From Candidatus Omnitrophota bacterium (GTDB lineage: Bacteria > Omnitrophota > Gorgyraeia > Gygaellales > Profunditerraquicolaceae), in the NCBI GenBank assembly GCA_028710685.1, contig JAQTTQ010000007.1:1-42071 (forward strand): a stretch of DNA of 42,071 nt. Direction: 5' to 3'. Position 1 is the first letter of the stretch; each line of letters begins with the position of its first letter. Positions 15,696 to 24,487 of the stretch are shown here, one piece after another. Made by a program: the position numbers and the translations under genes. The notes beneath the pieces were generated by a model, which did not search any database, was not told the origin of the DNA, and worked only from the letters and a program-made list of their open reading frames with translations.

Positions 15696-16774
15696 CAGTT
15701 TTTATCCTTAAAGATCCTTTCCAGGCCTTTTCCGAAATCCTTAAACTTTTCAATATTATCAGTTACCTTCCTGATTAAGTCAGCGGGGTTTTGAAGGGCA
15801 AGGTTTTTGGCAGCCGAGAGTAGAATTATCTTCTTAAGTTCCTTGGGATTAAAGCTGGGACGGTCTAATTTAGTCTTTACCTTAAATTCTAATGCAAGGT
15901 CTCCTTTTGCATCGGTAAATAAGTCCAGGGCGCTCTTGGTAATGTCAAGAGAGGTAACTTGCACATCCTCCTGGCGCGCAGGCTGCGCATAAACTAAATC
16001 CGAGAGCTTAAAATTAGTTATAATCTCTAAATCGTTATTTTGCGAACTAAATACCGACCTAATATTAAGCCTTGCCGAATCCAGCTGCCTGTCAGAAATA
16101 AAATTCCCGTAGTATGGGCTAAAGTAGGTTAAATCCAAATCCTGCAGCCTTAAAACAGCATCCATGTCCTTAGGCACGAAATCAATCCATCCAGAAAAGT
16201 TAATATCCCCTATTTTAGTTGAACTTAAATTAAGAAAACTTGCCGCAACCTTAAAATTTGCCTTCATAGAGTTCACCGGGAAAAGCACCTTGGAGATATC
16301 CGCATTTATGGAAGTTAATACGGTCTTAAAGCCCCGGCGGTCAACCTTCTTATCGATAAACACAACCGTGCCGTTTCTTATAGTTAAACCGGCTAAATAT
16401 ACCTTTGGTGCCTGCCCCTTTAAGCCAAGTTGCGGAATATTAATTTTACCTTCGGCAGACTGCTCAAGTACAATCACCGGATTAACCAAGCTTACCCTGC
16501 TTAAAACAACCTTACCGGCGAGAAATCCCAAAAGGCTGGGTGAAACCGAAATCTTATCGGCCTGGAATAACTCACCTGCCTTAAGCTTGATTAAATTAAC
16601 CGTTAAGGGGACAGTAATATTTACCTTGTCGATGCTCGCCTTAACCTTAAGGGACTGCTCAATCTGCCCGACTATTATTCCCTTGGCAAAATAAGAAAAT
16701 GCCAAATTTAGGATAACAAATAAGACAATTACCGCAAGGATAACTGCAATTAAGATCTTAAAAAATTTTTTCAT
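15695..16774 (-). CDS. AsmA/DUF748-like membrane-anchored protein
   Basis: This 359-residue protein has a single N-terminal membrane anchor (about 5-30) and a long periplasmic region rich in short beta-strands. It has the AsmA-like beginning IEQSLKVKASIDKVNITVPLTVNLIKL and repeated pairs such as NIPQLGLKGQ...VYLAGLTIRNGTVVFIDKK. AsmA-type proteins are implicated in lipid transport or envelope homeostasis in diderms. An AAGGG ribosome site precedes the ATG. The 28-nt gap to purU shows no promoter. The exact subfamily is uncertain. Confidence 0.7.
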   Translation of the reverse strand: MKKFFKILIAVILAVIVLFVILNLAFSYFAKGIIVGQIEQSLKVKASIDKVNITVPLTVNLIKLKAGELFQADKISVSPSLLGFLAGKVVLSRVSLVNPVIVLEQSAEGKINIPQLGLKGQAPKVYLAGLTIRNGTVVFIDKKVDRRGFKTVLTSINADISKVLFPVNSMKANFKVAASFLNLSSTKIGDINFSGWIDFVPKDMDAVLRLQDLDLTYFSPYYGNFISDRQLDSARLNIRSVFSSQNNDLEIITNFKLSDLVYAQPARQEDVQVTSLDITKSALDLFTDAKGDLALEFKVKTKLDRPSFNPKELKKIILLSAAKNLALQNPADLIRKVTDNIEKFKDFGKGLERIFKDKN

Positions 16775-16801
16775 TCATTAAACCCTTAAATTAAATACAG
16801 C

Positions 16802-17644
16802 CTAAAAAATAACGGTCTTATCTTTAAACCTGAATACTCGATGTTCGATATAAGCGCGCAGGGCATCGGAAAGAGCCCTCTTCTCTAAATTCCTCCCCTT
16901 TAGGAGAAGCGCCCTTAAATCATCTTTGTGCGATATCACCTCCACTGCCTGGGCAATAATCGCTCCGGTATCAAGCCCTGCCGTGACAAAATGGCTGGTT
17001 GCCCCGATTACCTTAACCCCTCTGTTTAATGCCTGTTGATAGGGATTCTTCCCCTTAAACGAAGGAAGAAACCCATGGTGTATATTTATAATGTCGTTGC
17101 CGAAAGACTTAATAAAATGCGGGGATAGCACCAGCATATAACGGGCAAGGGCCAGAAAATCAACAGAACCCTTGGTTAAAGATATTATCTCCTTTTCCCT
17201 CCTGTTGCTCTTATTTGCCGGTATAAAATAAAAAGGCACATTATGCTGCTTAACTAACTTGCCATGCCCCTCGAAATTACTAATTACAAAAGGAATATTA
17301 ACGCCCAACTCTCCTCTCTTATAAAGATAAAGTATCTCGGCGAGGCAATGGTCAGGCTTAGAGACAAGTACGCCCATAGATAAGGGTATTCCTTTTTCAT
17401 AGAGCCTTGCCCTGGCCTTAAAATATCTGGCAACCCTACCTAAACCTTCTTTCAATTTGCCTATGTTACATGTCTTATTTTCCGTTATAAACTCAACCCG
17501 CATAAAGAAATAACCTCCCTGGGGGTCAGAGGAATACTGGTCAAGGGTAATAATATTGCCCGTAGATTTAAATATGAAATCCGAGACCCTGGCCACTATT
17601 CCCTTCTGGTCCCTGCACTGCAAAAGAAGAATATAGGTATTCAT
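16802..17644 (-). CDS. purU: Formyltetrahydrofolate deformylase
   Basis: This 280-residue protein has an N-terminal ACT domain (LLLQCRDQKGIVARVSDFI, about 1-80) and a formyl-transferase-fold hydrolase domain. That domain includes FVISNFEGH near 120, INIHHGFLPSFKGKNPYQQA near 190-210 with the catalytic His, and LDTGAIIAQ with the catalytic Asp. It releases formate from 10-formyl-THF, feeding purine synthesis or balancing the one-carbon pool. The length is normal. It lies 3 nt downstream of the plsC-like gene. Confidence 0.93.
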   Translation of the reverse strand: MNTYILLLQCRDQKGIVARVSDFIFKSTGNIITLDQYSSDPQGGYFFMRVEFITENKTCNIGKLKEGLGRVARYFKARARLYEKGIPLSMGVLVSKPDHCLAEILYLYKRGELGVNIPFVISNFEGHGKLVKQHNVPFYFIPANKSNRREKEIISLTKGSVDFLALARYMLVLSPHFIKSFGNDIINIHHGFLPSFKGKNPYQQALNRGVKVIGATSHFVTAGLDTGAIIAQAVEVISHKDDLRALLLKGRNLEKRALSDALRAYIEHRVFRFKDKTVIF

Positions 17645-17647
17645 ATT

Positions 17648-18370
17648 TTATTTCCTTTCGCTATTTATACTATTGAAAACCTTATCCCTTAATTCTGAAA
17701 AATCTCCCGGCCCAAAGGAAGATGTCTCAACGGGAGGCAAGACAGTAACACTGGCTAAAACTTTTGATTTAAATATCCAGCTTCCTTTGGGGATTGCATC
17801 ACGGGTCCCTTTTATACAAATAGGGAGAATAGGCCTCTTCTCTTTTATCGCCAGCTTAAATGCCCCATTCTGGAAAACATTCATTTCCTCAGTTTCGCTG
17901 CGTGTGCCTTCTGGAAAAAATAGCACCGACATATCTTTTCTCAGCCACTCAGCCGCTTCACGGTAAACCTTTTTAATACTGGAATATTCCCCGCGGGCAA
18001 GCTTTATATGTTGGGTAAGCGAAAGGCACCATCCGATAAATGGTACTTTAAACAAGCTCTCCTTGGCAACCCATTTGAATTGCATTCTTGTCTTATAGAG
18101 AACAACGATATCGGCCATACTCTCATGGTTGGCGATAGCAACATAAACCCTGCCGTAATCAATGTTCTCAAGCCCTTTGATTTCAAATTTCCAAAATGGA
18201 TTTAAGCGGATAATGGCATCCGACCACCAAAAACACTGCATGTGGGCGATTTTTCTCTTTTTATCAATAGTATAAAGAACGGCCCACAAAAAGAAGACTA
18301 CAAAAGCAAGCGCCATAGTTAATATTATATTGTAGATCCAAATGGCGATAGAAAGGAATATTTTAAGCAT
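17648..18370 (-). CDS. plsC: 1-acyl-sn-glycerol-3-phosphate acyltransferase-like
   Basis: This 240-residue protein has an N-terminal membrane helix (about 8-32), the acyltransferase motif I NHESMAD (His82, Asp87) and motif III FFPEGTRS. A further block, ILPICIKGTRDAIPKGS, fits motif IV. PlsC makes phosphatidic acid by acylating lysophosphatidic acid at the inner membrane. The order and spacing are typical. It is 6 nt downstream of the aldehyde dehydrogenase gene, in the same operon. Confidence 0.88.
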   Translation of the reverse strand: MLKIFLSIAIWIYNIILTMALAFVVFFLWAVLYTIDKKRKIAHMQCFWWSDAIIRLNPFWKFEIKGLENIDYGRVYVAIANHESMADIVVLYKTRMQFKWVAKESLFKVPFIGWCLSLTQHIKLARGEYSSIKKVYREAAEWLRKDMSVLFFPEGTRSETEEMNVFQNGAFKLAIKEKRPILPICIKGTRDAIPKGSWIFKSKVLASVTVLPPVETSSFGPGDFSELRDKVFNSINSERK

Positions 18371-18376
18371 AGTATT

Positions 18377-19861
18377 TTAAAAACCGTACCAATAGTTAAC
18401 TAGGGGCTTACCCTCATTTGAATGATCAATTATTATATTCTTAAGCCGGGTATATTCTAAAAGGCCATCCCGGCCAAGTTCCTTGCCAAAACCGCTCTGC
18501 TTGAACCCACCGTAAGGAAGCTGGTCATAAAACATGCCGTAGGTATTTATCCATATTGTCCCGGCATTAATCTTTTTAGCCACTTCTTCAGCAAGCCCTA
18601 GATCTTTACTCCAGATACAAGCCGCCAGGCCAAAATCGGAAGAATTAGCCAACTCCACTGCTTCCTTTGAATCAGAAAAACTTCCAACTATAGCTACCGG
18701 CCCAAAAACCTCTTCTTTAAATATATGCATATGCGGTTTGACATTGCCGATAACCGTAGGCTCAAAAAAATACCCGTTTTTAAGCTCCGCATCCTGAGGA
18801 ATCTTTCCGCCACACAAAATTCTTGCCCCCTCTGTCTTAGCCTTCTCCAGGTAGGCAATAATTTTCTTGCGCTGGCTATCGGTAACTAAAGGGCCCATTT
18901 GGGTCTCATGGTTATCCGATAAACCTAATTTTATAGCCTTAGCCTTGCTTACAAAACTAGCCACAAATTGGTCATAGATCTTTTCCTGGACAAGGATGCG
19001 CGACATAGCTGTACACATCTGTCCTTGATTTAAGAAAACCGAACAAAGAGAACTGTTTACCGCCGTTTCGATATCAACATCCGCAAAAACCAAGCTTGCA
19101 GATTTGCCTCCCAACTCCAAAAGAAGCTTCTTAACGCTTGAAGATGTATACCTGAGGATTTCTTTGCCCACTTCCAGGCTGCCGGTAAAAGAAACCATGT
19201 CTATTCTCTTATCGCAGCAAAGTATCTGCCCAGACTTTGCCCCGCTTGCATTGATAATATTCACCACCCCAGGAGGCATTCCTGCCTCATGAATAATCTT
19301 GCCCAATTCAAAGGCAGTAAGCGGGGTTATACTGGAAGGCTTTAATATTACGGTATTGCCCGCTGCAAGGGCAGAAGCCAGCTTCCATGAAGCAATTAAA
19401 AGCGGGTAATTCCACGGGATAATTAAAGATACTACCCCTACGGGCTCACGCAACAAAACTGCCCCTGCCTCTTGCGCAGGAGCTAAAGTTTCATTAATAA
19501 GATAATTCTCAAGATTATTAGCAGCATGCTCAAAAGTTTTAGCAGCAGAAGGCACATCCATAAAGGTTGTCTCTTTTATAGGCTTACCCGTGCTCTCTGT
19601 TTCAATCCTTGCCAGCTCTTCTGCCTTATTAAGGATACCCTCAGCGATCCTAAGAATAACAGCCTTACGCTCCTTGAGAGAAAAACCCCTCCAGGCTCCT
19701 TTATCAAAAGCCTTCCGGGCACTCTCAACAGCCAGGTCAATTTCTTTTTCTGAAGCCAGGAAAACTTGGGCAATAACCTTGCCGGTAGAAGGATTGAGGA
19801 CATTCTGCCTCTCCCTAGTCTCAACAAACTCTCCGTTTATATATAAAGGGGCACAATTCAT
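18377..19861 (-). CDS. NAD(P)-dependent aldehyde dehydrogenase
   Basis: This 494-residue ALDH-superfamily protein has the Rossmann region with PWNYPLL (Asn151), Lys174 in ILKPSS, FTGSLEVGK, the general base Glu249 (LLELGGKSA) and the nucleophile Cys283 (NQGQMCTAMSR). It oxidises an aldehyde to its acid. The ATG overlaps the stop of the class II aldolase gene by 4 nt. A product aldehyde of that aldolase (acetaldehyde, glycolaldehyde or methylthioacetaldehyde, depending on substrate) is therefore a reasonable candidate substrate. That link is inferred from position only. Confidence 0.92.
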   Translation of the reverse strand: MNCAPLYINGEFVETRERQNVLNPSTGKVIAQVFLASEKEIDLAVESARKAFDKGAWRGFSLKERKAVILRIAEGILNKAEELARIETESTGKPIKETTFMDVPSAAKTFEHAANNLENYLINETLAPAQEAGAVLLREPVGVVSLIIPWNYPLLIASWKLASALAAGNTVILKPSSITPLTAFELGKIIHEAGMPPGVVNIINASGAKSGQILCCDKRIDMVSFTGSLEVGKEILRYTSSSVKKLLLELGGKSASLVFADVDIETAVNSSLCSVFLNQGQMCTAMSRILVQEKIYDQFVASFVSKAKAIKLGLSDNHETQMGPLVTDSQRKKIIAYLEKAKTEGARILCGGKIPQDAELKNGYFFEPTVIGNVKPHMHIFKEEVFGPVAIVGSFSDSKEAVELANSSDFGLAACIWSKDLGLAEEVAKKINAGTIWINTYGMFYDQLPYGGFKQSGFGKELGRDGLLEYTRLKNIIIDHSNEGKPLVNYWYGF

Positions 19862-20859
19862 CGTATTTTAACTTCCTTAAATAAAGCAAAAAGCCTGGTA
19901 AAGGGCACATACCATTTTGAGAGTTGTCCTAACTGGCCGGATAATTTCATCCTTCCCTGGGTTACGGCAACAAAAGAATCTAATTTTCCTAAAAATACCT
20001 GTTCCCAAACTTCCCGGGGCGCGGAAATGACAAACGGGGCGTCTGCATCCAGGTCAAGCCTCACAATTTTTCCTTTTTCAAAGTTAAATTTATAAACCTT
20101 ATCCGAACCATCAAGCTTGATAGCCAGCTTGACGGTAAGATTCAGTTCTTCGCCTTTTCTGGCAATCAGCTCATCCTTATTAACCAAATCAACTATTGCC
20201 TGTATATGTTCCCTTGAAAACATAGGCAGGCTTAAATTTAGCGATAAATCTGATTTTAAGGCCTTATCCAAATCATCCAGGATATCGCTTTTGAAAATCC
20301 TTGCTATAGCCGTAGTGCGCACTGCCTCCTCTAAGGCCTCAATCAGGCTCATGGCATCGCAAAATTTATCTGCCAAGGCTACAGCCCCGTGGTTTTTTAA
20401 TACCACGAGGTTATTTGTTTTAAGCGCGGCAATAACCGGCTGGGGGCTTACCACTGTCGGGGTATCCTGCTCAATCACAGGAATCGTACCTAAATAAAAC
20501 TTTGTCTCAAAGGTCAGTGCCTTGAGGTCGGAGGTTACTGCAAAATAACCGTTAGTTAAGGGGGGATGGGCATGTATTACTACATTCGCTTTAAAGTTTT
20601 TATAAACTAAAGAGTGCAGCGGTAATTCTGAGCTTGGCTTAATGGAGGAATATACCTTTCCGGTATTTAAATTTACCCTCACGATATCCTTATGCCTTAG
20701 CTCCCCCAAAGAAGTGCCGGTTGCGGTAATAAGTATATTTTCATCATCCAGGCGGGCACTAATATTCCCGGATTTAGCTACCGCCAGCCGAGCCTGATAA
20801 AGCCGGCTGCCTACCCTTATAATCTCTTTTCTTAACTTAAGTTCTTTTCCAAAATTCAT
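19858..20859 (-). CDS. Class II aldolase fused to an SCP2-like domain
   Basis: This is a 333-residue protein. Residues 1 to about 205 form a class II aldolase/adducin domain with SGNISAR, Glu78 in SSELPLH, zinc-binding His96 and His98 in VIHAHPP, and His157 in LKNHGAV, as in FucA-like aldolases. Residues about 235-333 resemble a sterol-carrier-protein-2 domain (FVISAPREVWEQVFLGKL, then GRMKLSGQL). The aldolase part would split a ketose-1-phosphate into DHAP plus an aldehyde. The SCP2 part often binds lipids; its role here is unknown. It overlaps both neighbours by 4 nt, so the block is translationally coupled. Confidence 0.85.
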   Translation of the reverse strand: MNFGKELKLRKEIIRVGSRLYQARLAVAKSGNISARLDDENILITATGTSLGELRHKDIVRVNLNTGKVYSSIKPSSELPLHSLVYKNFKANVVIHAHPPLTNGYFAVTSDLKALTFETKFYLGTIPVIEQDTPTVVSPQPVIAALKTNNLVVLKNHGAVALADKFCDAMSLIEALEEAVRTTAIARIFKSDILDDLDKALKSDLSLNLSLPMFSREHIQAIVDLVNKDELIARKGEELNLTVKLAIKLDGSDKVYKFNFEKGKIVRLDLDADAPFVISAPREVWEQVFLGKLDSFVAVTQGRMKLSGQLGQLSKWYVPFTRLFALFKEVKIR

Positions 20860-21782
20860 CTTTTAATCTCCATACGGATATGCTTAGTTATTAAATTACC
20901 GGGAGTAATATCAAAGGCAGGGTAATATCCTTTAGCCCCTTTCGGAGCCAGCCTTAATCCCCGGTATTCCAGCATCTCCTTATCCGGGCGGATTTCTATC
21001 TTTATCTCCTTACCGCTTTTTTTATCCGAGGGAGGAGGGCATATAACATAAAAGGGGATCTTAAAATACCTAGCCGTAACCGCAATCTGATATGTGCCGA
21101 TCTTATTGGCAATATCTCCGTTTAAAGCCAAATGGTCTGCCCCTACGATTACCTTATTTACTTTTTTAAGCGACATTACCGAAGCCACCATATTATCAGT
21201 AATCAAGGTAACATCAAAACCCGCCCTTTTTAGCTCCCAGGCAGTAAGCCTGGAACCCTGCATATAAGGGCGCGTCTCGGTGGCAAAGAATTTTATGGTT
21301 TTGCGCTGTTTCTTAGCTATAGCTGCGATTAAGGGCATAAGTCCGCTTATGTTACAGTGGGTTAAAACAACATCCCCGTCTTTTAAGAGCCTTGCCGACT
21401 CCTCTGCCTGCGCAAGCCTGCTATATTTTAAACCCTCAAGAAAACCTAATATACATTTTTCTAAAGGCGCTTTGCCATTCGACCAGCTTAATACCATATC
21501 GGTTAAAGACTTAAATGATAATGTCGGGCGGGTCTTGTTAATCTCTGCGGCAACATTTGCCAATTCCTTGCCTCTTCCCTGTTTAAGCAGCTGAAGGAAA
21601 ATATACATCACCAGAAGCACCTGGCCAACCGCACGCGTCTTCATATCCTTAATTGCCTTGCAGGCTTGCCGGTAATGATGCGCCTTTATATAAACGAGCT
21701 CCTGCGGCAGCCTAGTCTCATCGAGTATATAGATAATCTTTCCTTTTAGCTGGATTGGCCAGAATAACGGCGAAAATTTCAT
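20856..21782 (-). CDS. MtnA-like sugar-1-phosphate isomerase (eIF2B-related family)
   Basis: This 308-residue protein has a start like methylthioribose-1-phosphate isomerase (IYILDETRLPQELVYI...IKDMKTRAVGQ) and its catalytic features. Cys143 lies in LTHCNISGL, ETRPYMQGSRLTAWEL precedes it in the usual spacing, and Asp216 lies in IVGADHLALNGDIANKIGTY. MtnA isomerises an aldose-1-phosphate to the ketose-1-phosphate. It is somewhat shorter than typical MtnA (about 345). Ribose-1,5-bisphosphate isomerase-type relatives are an alternative. It sits between a phosphorylase and an aldolase, with 4-nt overlaps on both sides, which matches consecutive steps. Confidence 0.87.
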   Translation of the reverse strand: MKFSPLFWPIQLKGKIIYILDETRLPQELVYIKAHHYRQACKAIKDMKTRAVGQVLLVMYIFLQLLKQGRGKELANVAAEINKTRPTLSFKSLTDMVLSWSNGKAPLEKCILGFLEGLKYSRLAQAEESARLLKDGDVVLTHCNISGLMPLIAAIAKKQRKTIKFFATETRPYMQGSRLTAWELKRAGFDVTLITDNMVASVMSLKKVNKVIVGADHLALNGDIANKIGTYQIAVTARYFKIPFYVICPPPSDKKSGKEIKIEIRPDKEMLEYRGLRLAPKGAKGYYPAFDITPGNLITKHIRMEIKR

Positions 21783-22528
21783 TTCCCCTCTAGTTTTCTT
21801 ACTGTCTCTAAGGCAATCTTTAAAATATTTGCCTCTGCCATATAATACATCGGGTTCATGAAGCCCATCTCTCCCGTAACCACATTATCGCTCACCGCTA
21901 AAATTGAACCGGCTTTAATATTGTAAATCTGGGCGATAGTAAGAAGAGTTGCAGAAACCATATCAACTGCCAAGGCCCCCTCCTTGCGCTTTGCCTCCAC
22001 TATCTCGCGGGTCTCCCGTAAGAGCGCATCTGTGGTCCAGGCCTTGCCGCGATGGATATTAACACCCATTTCCTTTCCTGCTTCATATAAGGTATCGACG
22101 ATCTTTTTATCGGCAACCGTCTTAAAGTCTTTATCAACGTAATAAGGCGTAACCCCATCACCGCGGATAACCTCATCTACTACGAATATATCTCCGACTT
22201 TAATATTTTCATCCAAAGAACCAGCGGTGCCGACTCGGATAATATTTTGAATCTGGGCATTGCACATAACTTCGGTAGTAATGGAGGTATCGGTAGAAAA
22301 CCTTCCTCCGTTAACCGCGGTTATCTTTATCCCTTCAACCGTGCCAGTGTACATAGAATACTCCATAAAGGTAAAGTTCTTCACCGGGTTATCAAATTTC
22401 TTTAATAAAACATCCAGCCTGTCCCTTGGCCCGGGGACGATTGCATACTTGCCTACATCCTGCGGCCTAAGCTGCACCATCTCCGTTAAATCCTTCCCCG
22501 TTAGATGTACCTCCTTTTGCATCTGCAT
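21779..22528 (-). CDS. Nucleoside phosphorylase (PNP/UDP family)
   Basis: This 249-residue protein of the NP-I fold has a phosphate-binding VPGPRDRLDVL (about 32-42), IIRVGTAGSL (about 97-106) and a C-terminal AVDMVSATLLTIAQ with Met/Glu-region substrate contacts. Such enzymes cleave nucleosides with phosphate to base plus pentose-1-phosphate. The overall look is closest to uridine phosphorylase-like members, but substrate cannot be fixed; a role on 5'-deoxyadenosine or MTA is conceivable. AAAAGGAG precedes the ATG. It is the first gene of a four-gene coupled block ending with the aldehyde dehydrogenase. Confidence 0.87.
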   Translation of the reverse strand: MQMQKEVHLTGKDLTEMVQLRPQDVGKYAIVPGPRDRLDVLLKKFDNPVKNFTFMEYSMYTGTVEGIKITAVNGGRFSTDTSITTEVMCNAQIQNIIRVGTAGSLDENIKVGDIFVVDEVIRGDGVTPYYVDKDFKTVADKKIVDTLYEAGKEMGVNIHRGKAWTTDALLRETREIVEAKRKEGALAVDMVSATLLTIAQIYNIKAGSILAVSDNVVTGEMGFMNPMYYMAEANILKIALETVRKLEGK

Positions 22529-22542
22529 ATTAATTTCTCCTT

Positions 22543-23448
22543 TTAAGATAACAGCCTTGACAAATTAATCCCAAGAATATTCTCCTTATCCTCTTGGGAT
22601 ATCTTCAAATCCCTGATCGCCTGCATACTGACAGCGGGGTCTTTTTTTGCCGGATAATCGCTGCCCCATAAAATATGCCTCGGACCTAATAATTCAAGGG
22701 CTGCGCTAAAATTTGCCTCAGTTTTATCTCCCGAAGTATCCACATAAATATTCTTTAAATAATCCGTAGGGTTTCCTTTTAAATCTTTGACAAATTCTAC
22801 TGAACGCAGCATCTGATATGTTGAATCGAACCTCCCGGTTAAATGAGGCGTTACTCCGCCGAAGTACCCAAAGATGAATTTTACCCCGTAATCACGCAGA
22901 ATATCGGACATCAAAAGTTTGCCGATACAAATGGTGGTATCAAAAATATATTCGATTACCGGGGTCAGAAGAGGATCCTTAACCCGCTCAAAACCAATAG
23001 GGTTTACAATTTGAGAATGCACAAAAACCGGAATGTTTTTATCCTGCGCTATTTTATAAACCTGAAGGAACCTAGCATCATCAAGGTAAATTCCGTTATA
23101 ACTGGTTGCCAGGGATATTGCCTTAAAGCCCAGCTCTTCGGTTGAACGCTTAAGCTCCTTAATCATATCCGGTTCATGGTCAATGGGAAGTATGGCAGCC
23201 CCGATAAATCTGTCAGGGTATTTTCTTATTATCCTGCTTACGTGGTCATTAAATATGCGGACAACTTCGGATATGCTCCCTAATTTTAAGTGGGCATCGG
23301 ATGTGGGATATGATAAAACTGCCTTATTGATACCTGCCCCATCCATAACCCTAAGCTGGGATTCTATCTCTCCCCAGCCTTTATGGTAAAAATGGGCATT
23401 ATTAATAATGCCTTCCGGCAGCCAGTGGCTATGCGCATCAATTACCAT
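22543..23448 (-). CDS. Amidohydrolase-2-type metal-dependent hydrolase/decarboxylase
   Basis: This 301-residue TIM-barrel protein has the metal motif DAHSHW at residues 4-9, a later FVHSQ histidine and the C-terminal GSDYP aspartate. The family (PF04909) includes ACMSD-like decarboxylases and lactone hydrolases. Its start overlaps the stop of the preceding small gene by 1 nt, and it is followed after 14 nt by the nucleoside phosphorylase gene. It could serve either the polyketide-like pathway upstream (decarboxylation or hydrolysis) or the salvage block downstream. The evidence does not separate these. Confidence 0.8.
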   Translation of the reverse strand: MVIDAHSHWLPEGIINNAHFYHKGWGEIESQLRVMDGAGINKAVLSYPTSDAHLKLGSISEVVRIFNDHVSRIIRKYPDRFIGAAILPIDHEPDMIKELKRSTEELGFKAISLATSYNGIYLDDARFLQVYKIAQDKNIPVFVHSQIVNPIGFERVKDPLLTPVIEYIFDTTICIGKLLMSDILRDYGVKFIFGYFGGVTPHLTGRFDSTYQMLRSVEFVKDLKGNPTDYLKNIYVDTSGDKTEANFSAALELLGPRHILWGSDYPAKKDPAVSMQAIRDLKISQEDKENILGINLSRLLS

Positions 23449-23843
23449 TAATGCTCCCTGCTACCTAATATGCGCTCAGTCATCTCTATCTCATAAAGAA
23501 GCTTGATCTCCTCAAGCGCCTTCCTCCCTAATTCTTTTACAATTGCCTTTTCAATAGCGCGCAATTTAGCAACGATAAACAGATAATCAGGCTTAAGCTT
23601 CTTATCCTCAAATTTGAGCCCTAAGCCATCCCTTTCTTTTTTCTCTATATATTCCTCAAATTGTCGTATGAATTTAGCCGACGAGCCATCCCTCACCCTT
23701 GCCTTGAGTTCTTTAAGTATAAACCGGTCGACCTCAACCTGGGTAAATTTACGCTCGATCTTATCCAATGATTCTTTAGTATTCTTATAGAACCATACCA
23801 GATAACGCTTTTTTAAATTCTTGACCTCTTTCTTATCCATCAT
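23448..23843 (-). CDS. Small hypothetical helical protein
   Basis: This 131-residue protein is Lys/Glu-rich, with no signal peptide, no cysteine and no membrane segment. It is predicted almost entirely helical (RYLVWFYKNTKESLDKIERKF near 13-33; YLFIVAKLRAIEKAIVKELGRKALEEI near 87-113). No family is recognised. Its ATG overlaps the stop of the secreted-protein gene by 4 nt and its stop touches the amidohydrolase start, so it is a true member of the transcription unit. Confidence 0.65.
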   Translation of the reverse strand: MMDKKEVKNLKKRYLVWFYKNTKESLDKIERKFTQVEVDRFILKELKARVRDGSSAKFIRQFEEYIEKKERDGLGLKFEDKKLKPDYLFIVAKLRAIEKAIVKELGRKALEEIKLLYEIEMTERILGSREH

Positions 23844-24448
23844 TTCTTTATCAGCTCCACCCTATCGAAGTAAAGGGTTCCGCTTGATTCAGGCAACGGC
23901 TCAAACTGATAGCTCTTCAGAGGAAAATCTATTACCGAGTTCTTATCCGATGACTCCGGCTGCCAGTCATCGCGCACCACAAACTGGTCAAATAAGCAGA
24001 CTACCTCTTTCCAACCGTTAAAATCATCGTTAATAATAAAACGCCACACCTCGTTACCGCTATCTTTAACATCAACGGCTATCCTGTTTTTTGAGTCTGA
24101 CCCGTACATATAAAAGGCTAGGCCGCTATAGTCATCCCAGATAATATCCTGAGGGTCAACTAACCATCCGGCATTCTGGGCATCCAGGTCAAAACCGCGG
24201 GCAATCCACATATATCCTCCGGCAACAGCATCGTAAACAACCTTTAAAGATGAATCATTAGAATATTTTATCTCTGGTTCCGATGATACCTCTACGGAAG
24301 AACCGTTTCCCGAACCAAAATCAATAGTACCGTCCAATCCTCCGATAATAGGGGTTTCAAAATCATCAATTATAAGATTATCGCCCTGAGCAAACGAAAC
24401 TACGGAAAAAGCCAGAATTAACGCCGCCAGCAAGAGAGATTTCTTCAT
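23840..24448 (-). CDS. Secreted beta-rich protein, CBM11/CIA30-like
   Basis: This 202-residue protein has a clear signal peptide (MKKSLLLAALILAFSVVSFAQ). The mature part begins LIIDDFETP and has DDYSGLAFYMYGS, VWRFIINDDFNGWKEVVCLFDQF and a final GTLYFDRVEL. This pattern is seen in galactose-binding-fold domains of the carbohydrate-binding module 11/CIA30 type. It probably binds a glycan or other ligand outside the cytoplasm. An AGGAGGAAG ribosome site precedes the ATG. The 39-nt gap to the upstream SDR gene shows no convincing promoter. Confidence 0.7.
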   Translation of the reverse strand: MKKSLLLAALILAFSVVSFAQGDNLIIDDFETPIIGGLDGTIDFGSGNGSSVEVSSEPEIKYSNDSSLKVVYDAVAGGYMWIARGFDLDAQNAGWLVDPQDIIWDDYSGLAFYMYGSDSKNRIAVDVKDSGNEVWRFIINDDFNGWKEVVCLFDQFVVRDDWQPESSDKNSVIDFPLKSYQFEPLPESSGTLYFDRVELIKK

Positions 24449-24487
24449 TCTTCCTCCTATTTTTAAAAACTTTATATAATAAATAAC

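Noticed and set aside
16164-16694. 176-residue plus-strand frame opposite the AsmA-like gene
   Set aside because: It is a shadow of the real gene; no start signals and no family resemblance.
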